A DNA stretch of 23,758 bases from Candidatus Dadabacteria bacterium (GCA_004356555.1 SMWY01000013.1:1-23758), one strand, 5' to 3'. Counted from the first letter of the stretch, positions 1 to 8,714 are shown. Numbers and translations: made by a program. Notes: a model not told the origin generated them from the sequence alone.

Positions 1-332
1 CTCTCGCCAAAGAGGCGGACTTAATATTTATCATGGGTTCTCCAGAGAGTTCAAACTCAAACAGGCTGGTTGAAGTGGCAAAAGCAAACGGAGTTGAGAA
101 AGCCTATCTTATAGAGGGAGCTCAGAATCTTGACGGGCATTCATTTAGGAGTAATATGGTCGTGGGGCTCAGTTCGGGTGCTTCAACTCCTGAGACCGTT
201 GTGCTTGAAGTAATAGCCAGGCTTAGGGAATTTGGAGCCGACCGCATTGAAGAGCTTGACGGAAAAGAGGAAAATACCAGGTTTCCATTCCCCGAAACGA
301 TACAATTTACCTCCGCCTCAAGTTCTAAATAA
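1..332 (+). CDS. ispH: 4-hydroxy-3-methylbut-2-enyl diphosphate reductase, C-terminal part (cut by window edge)
   Basis: This is the last enzyme of the MEP isoprenoid pathway. It is an iron-sulfur protein that reduces HMBPP to IPP and DMAPP in the cytoplasm. The open frame runs in from before base 1 (codons are in phase from base 3), so the ATG at 33 is internal. About 110 C-terminal residues are visible. They include the family motif GSPESSNSNRL, which binds substrate through Ser and Asn, then GLSSGAS (GVTAGAS in most relatives), and the usual ending EENTRFPFP. The cluster cysteines lie outside the window. The gene ends convergently with the minus-strand sugar kinase, and no clear terminator is seen in the 77 bases between them. 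Family assignment is secure. Confidence 0.95.
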   Translation, partial: LAKEADLIFIMGSPESSNSNRLVEVAKANGVEKAYLIEGAQNLDGHSFRSNMVVGLSSGASTPETVVLEVIARLREFGADRIEELDGKEENTRFPFPETIQFTSASSSK

Positions 333-409
333 TCAGGATTCAAAGTTTTATAACTTCACTTAGTACCTCGGTTTTAGTATTGTATTAGTGTCAAATGCCC
401 GAGTATTTA

Positions 410-1609
410 TCATAACAGCCTAAGTCCGTCGTCCGGTTTTGCGAAGTATACTGCAGCATACTCTTTTAGCTCAGGATACTCTTTTGTGTAGGTGTTTATT
501 ATTTCCGATGCGGAGTTCTGAGAGAATTCATTCCTAACGAAAGCTACAACACAACCTCCATATCCTCCCCCATTGATTGCAGCACCGTACACTCCGTCTT
601 GCGAGCATGTTATTTCAAATAGATGATTAGTTTGAATGCTGCCGTCTTCATAATTTTGAAGTGTACTCCTGGATGATTCATTCATTAAATTGCCGAATCG
701 CTCAAGCTCGCCAGCATCCCAGGCTTTGATACCTTCGTTTACTCGCCCGACTTCTGAGAAATAGTGGACTGCCCAATGTTTTAGATTCTCTGGAAGTCTT
801 TTTTGTTGTGCAAGATAAACTTCTTCAGGAATATCTGAGAAGATCTTTGCAGAATTTAAGCCTCCCATAAGTCCAAGTAAAGCCGCGGTTTTCTTACAAG
901 CCTCAACTCGCGTATTAAATCCCGAAGAGGTTAGCTCTCTTTTGAGTCCGGAATATATAATAAGGATCTTAAAATCCTTTGCCAATTTTGGTTTTGGATG
1001 CGTTGCAACCTCTTTAGATACCGTATTTATGTATAGCATGCTGTTTTTTTTACCGCAAACAATTGACGATTGATCAAGAATTCCGTTTTGTAATTTTAGA
1101 TAGTTATTTTCAATCTTGGAGTCCAAGACAACATAATCTTCATATGAGGGATCGCAATTATTTACGTACGCTAGCGCTTTAAGATATGCGAGAGCCGCTG
1201 ATGCGGAGGAGCTTAACCCGCTTGCAGGCAAGGAACCCGTTAATGCTCCCGTGAAACCTAGCTCAAGGGGCTTTTGTTCTTGAATTACTTTAGCTGCCCC
1301 CATAGCGTATCTTCCCCAGTCCCCACGTCTCGGGGTTTTGATATTGTCGATACTAAATTCCACAACTCCCGGGTAGTTTGTGCTGTAAAGACGAACCTTT
1401 CTTTCGTGATTGGGCATAAAAGCCAGAAGTGTTCTGGCGTTTATTGTCATACCCAATACTGGGCCGCCCTGATGGTCTATGTGGGCCCCTAATGGTGAAA
1501 TACGGTACGGGGAAGCTACTAAGTTCAAATCGGAATTAGTAAATTTTTCCCGTTTCTTTAAATATTCAATAAGGTTTTCAACTTGCACTGAGAGAGGCGT
1601 GAATTCCAT
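410..1609 (-). CDS. GHMP-family sugar kinase, galacturonokinase-like (galactokinase relative)
   Basis: This cytoplasmic sugar-1-kinase has 399 residues. The N-terminal sugar-binding motif reads SPYRISPLGAHIDHQGG (residues about 33-49), where galactokinases have GRVNLIGEHTDYNGG. The GHMP ATP-binding loop is SLPASGLSSSAS, the catalytic Asp lies in NGILDQS, and the C-terminal glycine motif is NGGGYGG. The Ala-for-Glu and His-for-Tyr changes in the sugar motif match what I remember of plant galacturonokinase. In galactokinase that Glu contacts the sugar C6 hydroxyl, so a C6 carboxylate substrate (galacturonate) is plausible. That is inference; galactokinase or another uronate kinase remains possible. 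The gene begins 17 bases after the ABC exporter stop and has no Shine-Dalgarno, so it is probably the second gene of a two-gene unit. No UDP-sugar pyrophosphorylase or uronate gene is nearby. Confidence 0.85.
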   Translation of the reverse strand: MEFTPLSVQVENLIEYLKKREKFTNSDLNLVASPYRISPLGAHIDHQGGPVLGMTINARTLLAFMPNHERKVRLYSTNYPGVVEFSIDNIKTPRRGDWGRYAMGAAKVIQEQKPLELGFTGALTGSLPASGLSSSASAALAYLKALAYVNNCDPSYEDYVVLDSKIENNYLKLQNGILDQSSIVCGKKNSMLYINTVSKEVATHPKPKLAKDFKILIIYSGLKRELTSSGFNTRVEACKKTAALLGLMGGLNSAKIFSDIPEEVYLAQQKRLPENLKHWAVHYFSEVGRVNEGIKAWDAGELERFGNLMNESSRSTLQNYEDGSIQTNHLFEITCSQDGVYGAAINGGGYGGCVVAFVRNEFSQNSASEIINTYTKEYPELKEYAAVYFAKPDDGLRLL

Positions 1610-1626
1610 TTTATATTTTGGTTAGC

Positions 1627-3705
1627 TTAATTTTGCAGAGATGAAAAACGGCGGATCTCGTTTTGAAGGTTGTAAAGGTTAAAGTAAATTCCCTTCTTTG
1701 CTAATAGTGCAAAGTGCGTGCCTGATTCTGTGATTTCTCCTTTATGAATGACAAGTATTCTGTCAGCCTCTCTCACATTTGAGAGCCTATGTGCGATAAT
1801 TAGTGTCGTTACATCATTACCGTTATTTTTGATTGTTTCCTGAATGTATTTTTCTATGTTGGCATCTATGTGTGATGTAGCCTCATCTAAAATCATGAAC
1901 TTTGCTCTTTTTGAAAAGGCCTGCCCTATTGAAACAATTTGTTTCTCGCCTGAAGATATAGAATTTCTGTCACTTTGAGTGAGCTGATTTATATTTTTTA
2001 TTCCCGATAGTTGATTTGAGTTCCCTTGATGACCATCTGTAATATTCTTCCCGAACAAAAAGAGGTCTTGAAAGACGGCCGATATATTTTCTCTTAAAAA
2101 GTCAGGGCTATAGTTCTTTATATCGACCCCATCAAACAAAATCTGTCCCCTTTGGGCTTCGTAGAATCTTAGAATTAAATTAACTACAGTCGTCTTTCCT
2201 GAACCTGTTAATCCGACCAGTGCCACAGTTTCCCCGGGTTCTAATTTAAATGAAACGTCTTTCAGTACCCACTCTTTATCATCATATGAGAACCAAACAT
2301 TGTTAAATTCAAGCTCCCCTCTAATTTCTCCGTCATTTATTCCTAAGCTCTCTTCGGGAACGGCATTTGCCAGGTCATACAGGTTCTCAGTTGCTACAGA
2401 GGCGGATTGAAAAATATTGTACTTTTCAGCAAGCTCCATTATTGGTCTGAATAACAATCTCACATAGTATAGATAAGCAATTAAAGCACCCAGGGTTAGA
2501 TCCAGGCTTAGTACCTTTAATCCCCCGTACCAAAGAACAAAAGCAACTGTAAATACGCTGGTAAACTCAATAAAAGGTCTAAACGTGGCATAGACCCAGA
2601 GTTGATCCATATTGGCTTTATAGTTTTCGCTGTTTACACCCTTAAATTTTTCAAGGTTCTCAATCTCTTTATTGTATAGCTTGATAAGAATAATTCCCCT
2701 GACGCTTTCCTGAACAAATGCGTTTAATTTTGCAATAGACCTTCTAACATCTCTATATACTGTCTTTAGTCTCATTCTGAAAAGGCTTGCAAAGATAAGC
2801 ATCAGCAAGGTCAATATAAAGACAAAAACGGTAAGTTCCTTATTCATATAAAACATAACAACTAAGACTCCGATAACCACGAGCACATCTTTAAAGAACT
2901 GCACCATGACCGATGTGTACATTTCATTTATTGCGTTCACGTCATTTGTAACCCTGGTCGTGAGCCTTCCAACAGGGTTCTTATCAAAGAAAGTTTGAGG
3001 CAGTTTCATTATATGATAGAAGACATCGACCCTCATTTTATGCATTATTTTGTGGCCTGAGTAGTTGAGCAAATAAGTGAAGAATGAGCTGAATATAAAC
3101 ACTCCAAATAGGCAAAGGAAGAGTATAGACGCAAGCCTAACCACTTGCTTTATCTCGCCGCTTCTAAGTACTAAAAGATCTTGCCGGCTTAGATTGTCCA
3201 AAGATGAATAACTTATGTAATCGTATCCGCCCGCCTTATTAAACATGCTCTCATTTTTAGCGACTATAGCACTTACTTTCTTATAATCTTCACCCACTAA
3301 CTCATCTTGATTAATAGCCAGGTATCTTTCATGTGAAACAAGGTCCAGTTTTTCAAGGTTATGTCTGTCGACGTTGTCAATCTCAGACATATCAATCAAA
3401 AAAGATCCGTTTTCTAATGGTAATACCAGGGAGGGATATTTCTCCTTAATTTCTGAGACTAACTTCTTATCTGTCTCCTTATCAGTTAACTCAGCTATTC
3501 TCCATGAAGGGTAGATGTATTTATCGACAGCCAATTTGGCTATATAGGGCACGGTTAGCTCGAGCGCAGCTGTAAGTAGCATAAATAAGAGCGCCAGAGC
3601 CATAAATATTCTGTATGAAGTTGTAAAACCAAACAGCCACTTTATGATTTTCAGATCATAAGTCTTTTTACCTTTCTTTACTTCCTCGTTGTCCATTAAA
3701 GCCAA
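1627..3705 (-). CDS. ABC exporter, fused membrane and ATPase domains (MsbA/multidrug type)
   Basis: This inner-membrane half-transporter has 692 residues. TM1 is at about 33-55. It is followed by an unusual hydrophilic insert (about 66-186), then TM2 (190-212), two helices at about 270-312 and two at about 378-415. The nucleotide-binding domain starts near 463. It has Walker A GLTGSGKT (498-505), Q-loop Gln546, signature ISSGEKQ (583-589), Walker B FMILDE with catalytic Glu608, and switch His639. The stretch between Q-loop and signature is about 20 residues shorter than normal and lacks the usual x-loop (TxVGExG). Type I exporters work as dimers; no partner gene is adjacent, so a homodimer is likely. 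Substrate is unknown (lipid or drug export by family). The TTG start is preferred because AGGAG lies about 11 bases before it, while the ATG at 3696 has none. Confidence 0.9.
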   Translation of the reverse strand: MALMDNEEVKKGKKTYDLKIIKWLFGFTTSYRIFMALALLFMLLTAALELTVPYIAKLAVDKYIYPSWRIAELTDKETDKKLVSEIKEKYPSLVLPLENGSFLIDMSEIDNVDRHNLEKLDLVSHERYLAINQDELVGEDYKKVSAIVAKNESMFNKAGGYDYISYSSLDNLSRQDLLVLRSGEIKQVVRLASILFLCLFGVFIFSSFFTYLLNYSGHKIMHKMRVDVFYHIMKLPQTFFDKNPVGRLTTRVTNDVNAINEMYTSVMVQFFKDVLVVIGVLVVMFYMNKELTVFVFILTLLMLIFASLFRMRLKTVYRDVRRSIAKLNAFVQESVRGIILIKLYNKEIENLEKFKGVNSENYKANMDQLWVYATFRPFIEFTSVFTVAFVLWYGGLKVLSLDLTLGALIAYLYYVRLLFRPIMELAEKYNIFQSASVATENLYDLANAVPEESLGINDGEIRGELEFNNVWFSYDDKEWVLKDVSFKLEPGETVALVGLTGSGKTTVVNLILRFYEAQRGQILFDGVDIKNYSPDFLRENISAVFQDLFLFGKNITDGHQGNSNQLSGIKNINQLTQSDRNSISSGEKQIVSIGQAFSKRAKFMILDEATSHIDANIEKYIQETIKNNGNDVTTLIIAHRLSNVREADRILVIHKGEITESGTHFALLAKKGIYFNLYNLQNEIRRFSSLQN

Positions 3706-3775
3706 TTTCTCGATTCTCCTACTTCACTAAACGATTGTTCTTATTCTTTTCGGGTTCTTATAATCTTTAAACAGA

Positions 3776-3804
3776 TTGTGTAGATTTTCGGTATAAGATA
3801 ATAT
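3776..3804 (+). promoter_or_regulatory. Candidate sigma70 promoter for the Dabb gene
   Basis: TTGTGT, a 17-base spacer and TAATAT. The -10 is reasonable and the -35 keeps only TTG. It would give a leader of about 90 bases before the ATG at 3900, which has a good AAAAGGAG at 3886-3893. The divergent ABC gene starts at 3705, so this interval must hold promoters in both directions. Confidence 0.35.
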
Positions 3805-3899
3805 TAAGTTTATTTGCTCCTCGTAAAAAATCAAAGAATAATACGTTTGAGGGAAGATGAATGTTTTTATTAAATGGATAAAACTAAAAGGAGATAACA

Positions 3900-4202
3900 A
3901 TGGTTAAGCACATTGTGATGTGGAGACTAAAGGATTTCGCAGCCGACGCTACCAAAGAGGAAAATGCTCTTAAGTTAAAAGAATCGCTTGAATCGTTAAA
4001 AGATAAAATTGAGTCTTTAAAAGCACTTGAGGTAGGTATTAACTTTAATCCTTCGCCTGCGGCGTTTGATGTTGTTTTATACTCGGAGTTCGAGGATCAG
4101 GAAGGACTTCATGCTTATCAGAATCATGAGGAGCACTTAAAGATTGTAGATTTTGTCGGCGTAATCAGGACCGATAGGGCAGTAGTAGACTACGAAGGTT
4201 AA
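3900..4202 (+). CDS. Dabb (stress-responsive alpha/beta barrel) domain protein
   Basis: This 100-residue single-domain protein begins MVKHIVMWRLKD, the typical first strand of the Dabb family. It continues with a helix rich in Lys, Glu and Ser (about 20-42) and the later motif of an acidic strand plus AYQNHEEHLKIVDFV, also typical. Dabb proteins are small ferredoxin-like dimers, often described as stress-responsive. Some relatives are cyclases or oxygenases, but most bacterial members have no known reaction. A strong AAAAGGAG sits 6 bases before the ATG. It is transcribed alone between a divergent ABC gene and the convergent tsaD, whose stop is 8 bases away. Family call is firm; function is not known. 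Confidence 0.88.
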   Translation: MVKHIVMWRLKDFAADATKEENALKLKESLESLKDKIESLKALEVGINFNPSPAAFDVVLYSEFEDQEGLHAYQNHEEHLKIVDFVGVIRTDRAVVDYEG

Positions 4203-4210
4203 AAAATTCA

Positions 4211-5251
4211 TTAGGCGTTTTTTACTTTACCGCCGCGTCCCCTTTCGTATTTAGGCCTCGAAGTAGAAAAGGGAGTGATATTTAGTTTTGACGTTTCTCC
4301 GTTTTTGAACATGAAACCTCCAAGAGATCCGATCATAGCGGCATTATCTGTGCAGTATTTTGTAGATGGTATGTATATATAGATCCCTTCTTGCTCGAAT
4401 CTCTCTCTTGAAAGCTCTCTTAGCCTTGAATTGCATGCAACGCCCCCAGCTATAACAACACTTTTTACTTCACTTTGTTTTGCAGCTTTCAAGGTCTTAT
4501 CAACGAGCGTCTCAACAATTGCCTCCTGATAGCTTGCGCATATATCCCTAAGGGCATTATCATCTGGGTTAGGGTGCTTCCGCAGATAATAAACCATAGA
4601 GGTTTTGACACCGCTAAAGCTGAAATCAAGAGTGGAGGTCTTCATAAATGGTCTAGGGAAAGAAATTGCTTGGCGGTCTCCTTCTTTTGCAAGCCTGTCT
4701 ATCTCAACCCCCCCAGGATAGGGTAAACCTAGAATTTTAGCAGCTTTATCAAAAGCCTCTCCTGCAGCGTCGTCCCTTGTTTTTCCAAGGAGTTCAAACT
4801 CTCTATAGTTCTTTACAAGGTAGAGGCTTGTGTGTCCTCCTGAAACCACTAATCCGACAAATGGGAATTCTACTTCGTTTTCCAGATGAACTGCCGACAT
4901 GTGTGCTTCAAGATGGTTTACTGCAATAAGAGGAACATTAAGTCCAAATGCGAGTGCCTTTGCGGTAGAAAGCCCCACCATCAAGGCTCCGATCAGTCCG
5001 GGACCGTTGGTAACCGCAACAGCGTCTATATCCTCTTTTTCAATGCCGGCTTCCTTTATCGCTTTATCTATCACAGGCAAAATCAGCTCAACATGTTTTC
5101 TAGAGGCGATCTCCGGAACAACTCCTCCGTATTCCCTATGAATATCGATCTGAGAGGCTACAATATTTGATAGCACTTTTCTGCTGTCCTCTATTATTGC
5201 GGCTGCCGTTTCATCGCATGACGACTCTATTGCCAGTATAAGTTGTGACAT
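4211..5251 (-). CDS. tsaD: tRNA N6-adenosine threonylcarbamoyltransferase
   Basis: TsaD, with TsaB and TsaE, transfers the threonylcarbamoyl group to A37 of tRNAs that read ANN codons, giving t6A in the cytoplasm. The chosen ATG gives 346 residues starting MSQLILAIESSCDETAAA, which matches the family's N-terminus. In-frame upstream starts (GTG at 5284, ATG at 5278) would add up to 11 residues and cannot be ruled out; none of the three has a good Shine-Dalgarno. Metal-binding HxxxH is His113/His117 (NHLEAH). SGGHTSLY, FSFSGVKTS and the C-terminal CTDNAAMIG are all present, as in an intact ASKHA-fold enzyme. Divergent from thiC; no tsaB or tsaE nearby. Confidence 0.95.
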   Translation of the reverse strand: MSQLILAIESSCDETAAAIIEDSRKVLSNIVASQIDIHREYGGVVPEIASRKHVELILPVIDKAIKEAGIEKEDIDAVAVTNGPGLIGALMVGLSTAKALAFGLNVPLIAVNHLEAHMSAVHLENEVEFPFVGLVVSGGHTSLYLVKNYREFELLGKTRDDAAGEAFDKAAKILGLPYPGGVEIDRLAKEGDRQAISFPRPFMKTSTLDFSFSGVKTSMVYYLRKHPNPDDNALRDICASYQEAIVETLVDKTLKAAKQSEVKSVVIAGGVACNSRLRELSRERFEQEGIYIYIPSTKYCTDNAAMIGSLGGFMFKNGETSKLNITPFSTSRPKYERGRGGKVKNA

Positions 5252-5299
5252 CCCATCTATTTTACTAGACTCTTTCATATTCACAACACAAAGATATAA

Positions 5300-5328
5300 T
5301 TGCGATTTTCTCTCAATACTTTTATACT
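5300..5328 (+). promoter_or_regulatory. Candidate sigma70 promoter for thiC
   Basis: TTGCGA, an exact 17-base spacer and TATACT. The predicted start near 5335 leaves a leader of only about 64 bases, with AAGGAG at 5385-5390, 8 bases before the ATG. That leader is too short for a TPP riboswitch, and none of its conserved blocks (CTGAGA, ACCTGATCTGG) are present. A second -10-like TATAAT lies at 5330-5335. Confidence 0.5.
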
Positions 5329-5398
5329 ATATAATTGTAAAGTTGTTCCTTAAGTACTTGGTGGGTTCGGGAGCTAAATTTTAAAAGGAGTTCGTCTA

Positions 5399-7303
5399 AT
5401 GGTAACAAGAGTCAAAATTGAAAGGATTCCGGATAAAAGTTTTATAACAAGGGACCCTTTCCCAAAATCTAAAAAGATATATGTAAAAGGTAAAATTCAC
5501 GATATTGAAGTTCCCATGCGGGAGATTGAGCTTGATGACTCAAACTCTTCTTCTGCTGTTGATACGGGGTCTCCAAAAAATAGTTCTATCACCGTATACG
5601 ATACTAGTGGACCGTACACGGATCAAAACATAGATATAGATGTTCACCGCGGGCTTGCCCCCCTAAGAATGAAGTGGATCAAGGATAGAGGAGACGTGAT
5701 TGAACTTGAGGACTTTTCATCCGAGTTTGCCAGAAGAAGTGAGGCTGACTCTAAAATCAAAGGAATCAGATTTAAGCATATTAGGAAACCACTCATAGCA
5801 AAACCGGGCTCAAATGTATCCCAGATGCACTATGCCAGAAAAGGTGTCATTACTCCTGAAATGGAGTTCATTGCGATCAGGGAAAACCAGCGAATAGATG
5901 AGCTCAGGGAACAACTGGGTGATTTGGCAGCTTATCATAAGGGTGAGAATTTCGGAGCCAATATCCCTGAAACTGCTATTACGCCCGAGTTTGTCAGAAA
6001 AGAGGTTGCCGAGGGGAGAGCAATCATCCCCAACAATTTAAATCATCCTGAGAGCGAGCCTATGATAATAGGCCGGAACTTTCTAGTAAAAATTAACGCT
6101 AACATCGGTAATTCAGCCGTTACATCAAGTATTGAGGAAGAAGTAGAAAAGGCTGTATGGTCATGCCGATGGGGTGCAGATACAATCATGGATTTATCTA
6201 CTGGCAAGAATATTCATGAGACAAGAGAATGGATTATAAGAAATTCTCCTGTTCCAATCGGTACAGTTCCCATTTATCAAGCGCTTGAAAAAGTAGATGG
6301 TAGTCCTGAAGAACTTACATGGAAAATCTTTAGAGACACATTAATAGAACAGGCCGAACAAGGGGTCGACTACTTTACCATTCACGCCGGAGTTCTGTTA
6401 AGATATGTACCACTCACAATTAATAGACTTACAGGAATTGTTTCAAGGGGCGGGTCCATCATGGCTAAATGGTGCCTGTCTCACCACAAAGAGAGTTTTC
6501 TTTACACTAATTTTGAAGAGATGTGTGAAATTATGAAAGAGTATGATGTCGCGTTTTCTTTAGGTGATGGTCTAAGGCCCGGATCAATTGCCGATGCCAA
6601 TGATGAGGCTCAGTTCGCTGAGTTAAAAACGATTGGTGAATTGACGGAGATTGCCTGGAAGCACGATGTACAGGTAATGATAGAAGGCCCGGGGCATATC
6701 CCGATGCATATGATAAAAGAGAATATGGATAAACAGCTCGAGTATTGCAATGAAGCGCCTTTTTATACTCTAGGGCCGCTAACCACTGATATTGCTCCCG
6801 GATACGACCATATTACTTCAGGCATAGGGGCAGCAATGATCGGATGGTACGGTACTGCACTGCTCTGCTACGTTACCCCTAAAGAGCACCTTGGCCTCCC
6901 GAATAAGACGGATGTTAAAGAGGGTGTTATTACCTACAAAATAGCTGCTCATGCCGCAGACCTTGCCAAAGGACACCCGGCAGCTCAGATAAGAGATAAC
7001 GCTCTTAGCAAAGCCAGGTTTGAGTTTAGATGGAATGACCAGTTTAATCTATCTCTTGACCCGGATACTGCAAAAGAGTTTCATGATGAAACACTCCCTG
7101 CCGATGGCGCCAAGGTAGCTCATTTCTGCTCGATGTGCGGACCCAAATTCTGCTCGATGAGAATAACTCAGGACGTAAGGGACTACGCAGAAAAGTATGG
7201 ACTTACTGATAGCGATGCTCTGGAGAAAGGTATGGAGCGGAAGTCAAAAGAGTTTATCGATGCAGGCGGAAAGATTTATGTTGAAGCAGAAAAGACTCAA
7301 TAA
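5399..7303 (+). CDS. thiC: Phosphomethylpyrimidine synthase
   Basis: ThiC is a radical-SAM enzyme that rearranges aminoimidazole ribotide into HMP phosphate, the pyrimidine half of thiamine. The protein has 634 residues, full length for the form with an N-terminal domain. The C-terminal cluster motif CSMCGPKFCSM is intact (C577, C580, C585, the CX2CX4C spacing specific to ThiC). Barrel motifs are also seen: MHYARKGVITPEMEF, NANIGNS, DLSTGKNIHETREWI, TIHAGVLL, EGPGHIP and LGPLTTDIAPGYDHI. The start is supported by AAGGAG. No other thi genes are in the window. It is followed by 261 bases without a gene. Confidence 0.97.
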   Translation: MVTRVKIERIPDKSFITRDPFPKSKKIYVKGKIHDIEVPMREIELDDSNSSSAVDTGSPKNSSITVYDTSGPYTDQNIDIDVHRGLAPLRMKWIKDRGDVIELEDFSSEFARRSEADSKIKGIRFKHIRKPLIAKPGSNVSQMHYARKGVITPEMEFIAIRENQRIDELREQLGDLAAYHKGENFGANIPETAITPEFVRKEVAEGRAIIPNNLNHPESEPMIIGRNFLVKINANIGNSAVTSSIEEEVEKAVWSCRWGADTIMDLSTGKNIHETREWIIRNSPVPIGTVPIYQALEKVDGSPEELTWKIFRDTLIEQAEQGVDYFTIHAGVLLRYVPLTINRLTGIVSRGGSIMAKWCLSHHKESFLYTNFEEMCEIMKEYDVAFSLGDGLRPGSIADANDEAQFAELKTIGELTEIAWKHDVQVMIEGPGHIPMHMIKENMDKQLEYCNEAPFYTLGPLTTDIAPGYDHITSGIGAAMIGWYGTALLCYVTPKEHLGLPNKTDVKEGVITYKIAAHAADLAKGHPAAQIRDNALSKARFEFRWNDQFNLSLDPDTAKEFHDETLPADGAKVAHFCSMCGPKFCSMRITQDVRDYAEKYGLTDSDALEKGMERKSKEFIDAGGKIYVEAEKTQ

Positions 7304-7368
7304 TTCTTAAAAATAATTAGCCTGTATATATTTAAATCCGAATATAGCCTAAAGAGTCCCCTCTATTA

Positions 7369-7410
7369 AACTGCTTTTAGTACAAGCACTTATATCAACT
7401 GCTTGCAGTA
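7369..7410 (+). repeat. Two short direct repeats in the thiC-acuI intergenic region
   Basis: AACTGCTTTTAGTA (7369) and AACTGCTTGCAGTA (7397) are spaced 28 bases apart. The second copy contains the dyad ACTGC-TT-GCAGT. The rest of 7304-7564 holds no gene, only an ATG-less fragment and the AGGAG of acuI (about 7551-7556). A role as an operator is only a guess. Confidence 0.25.
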
Positions 7411-7564
7411 GTACCGTAATTCCACTTGCACCGGCAGGAATAGGGACGAAGTTTTATGCTCTGCTTAAGTAAAGTTGCATTTTATTTTTAGCAGTAGTTG
7501 GTCATAATAAAGAGAATAGGCACTATACATATTTTTCTTAATAACTTTCTTAGGAGAAATTAAA

Positions 7565-8566
7565 ATGAGCAACCCAACTTTTAGAGCATATATCGTTGAA
7601 GAAATCGGGAAGAATGTGTTTGTAAGGAATGTCAGGAGCTGGACAATTAGTGATCTGCCTGATGGAGAAGTGCTTGTTAATGTCCATTATTCCTCACTCA
7701 ATTATAAGGACGCCCTTTCCGCGACTGGAAATAGAGGCGTTACAAAAAACTTTCCTCATACCCCGGGAGTCGATGCAGCTGGCGTGGTGGAAGAAAGTAG
7801 CGATGATAGATTTAGCATTGGTGAAGAAGTAATAGTCCACGGCTATGACCTTGGCTGTAATACTTCAGGCGGTTTTGGAGAATACATCAGAGTCCCGGCT
7901 CAGTGGGTAGTGAAACTTCCCGAAGGCCTGTCACTGAGGGAAAGCATGGTTTACGGCACAGCTGGTTATACGGCCGCGTGCTCAGTGCTCAAGCTTCAAG
8001 AGTTTGGAGTTAAGCCCGATATGGGAGAAATACTGGTTACCGGAGCAACAGGCGGTGTTGGGAGTATAGCTGTTTGTATTTTAGCCAAGGCCGGTTATCA
8101 CGTTGTTGCATCTACTGGAAAGACCGATCAAGCAGAGTTCTTGCTCAATCTCGGAGCAAAAGAAGTTATTAGCAGGGAGGACTCAAAAGACGAGTCAGGA
8201 AGGCCACTTTTAAAGGGCAGATGGGCGGGGGTTGTAGATGCAGTAGGCGGCGAAATACTAGCGACAGCGATAAAGTCAACAAAACCGCAGGGAGTTGTTA
8301 CCTGCTGTGGAAATGTAGCCTCAGCAGATCTTCCGGTTAACGTCTATCCCTTTATATTGAGAGGTGTATCACTGGTTGGGATTGATTCTCAGAACTCCCC
8401 GATGAACTTGAGACGAAAAATATGGGACAGAATTTCAAGTGAGTGGAAGCTTGATCAGCTCGAGCAATTGACCACCGAAATATCGCTTGAGGAACTGGAT
8501 AGTAATATCGAACTTATTTTGCAAGGTAAGCAAAAGGGTAGAGTATTGGTGAATTTAGCGAAATAG
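7565..8566 (+). CDS. acuI: Acrylyl-CoA reductase / YhdH-family NADPH-dependent quinone oxidoreductase
   Basis: This is a zinc-free medium-chain dehydrogenase/reductase of 333 residues. The N-terminal catalytic barrel carries SSLNYKDALSATGN and HTPGVDAAGVV. The Rossmann domain has VTGATGGVGSIAVCILAKAGY (about 158-178). The C-terminal block, with GNVASADLPVNVYPFILRGV followed by IDSQNSPM and an RxxIW motif, is diagnostic of the YhdH/AcuI subgroup. Characterised AcuI reduces acryloyl-CoA to propionyl-CoA with NADPH, detoxifying acrylate from DMSP or 3-hydroxypropionate breakdown. No DMSP gene is adjacent, so a general role against reactive acryloyl-CoA is inferred. AGGAG lies before the ATG. It appears to be transcribed alone. 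Confidence 0.88.
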   Translation: MSNPTFRAYIVEEIGKNVFVRNVRSWTISDLPDGEVLVNVHYSSLNYKDALSATGNRGVTKNFPHTPGVDAAGVVEESSDDRFSIGEEVIVHGYDLGCNTSGGFGEYIRVPAQWVVKLPEGLSLRESMVYGTAGYTAACSVLKLQEFGVKPDMGEILVTGATGGVGSIAVCILAKAGYHVVASTGKTDQAEFLLNLGAKEVISREDSKDESGRPLLKGRWAGVVDAVGGEILATAIKSTKPQGVVTCCGNVASADLPVNVYPFILRGVSLVGIDSQNSPMNLRRKIWDRISSEWKLDQLEQLTTEISLEELDSNIELILQGKQKGRVLVNLAK

Positions 8567-8714
8567 AGATTGGGTGTAAATTGCCAAAATTGCACAATAT
8601 TTAAGCTCTCTGTGCTTAAAGTTTGGGCTTCTTAAGTGCTTCTGCTGATTAAAAATACTGAAAATAAGTTCTATTGTTGTATACAAATTGATCTTTTAAT
8701 TATTAAAACTCCCC

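Noticed and set aside
7349..7471. ATG-less fragment ending IPLAPAGIGTKFYALLK, a little like a flippase-type membrane protein
   Set aside because: Only about 37 codons after a stop, no start codon, no flanking remnants; resemblance is too slight for a pseudogene call.
8592..8615. GCAC and GTGC half-sites that might form an NtrC site before amt
   Set aside because: The spacer is 16 bases, not the spacing of NtrC sites, and the flanks do not match.
8567..8714. Hunt for a small gene or RNA between acuI and amt
   Set aside because: Frames are short and start-less, with only AT-rich short repeats (CTTAA/TTAAG); nothing supportable.
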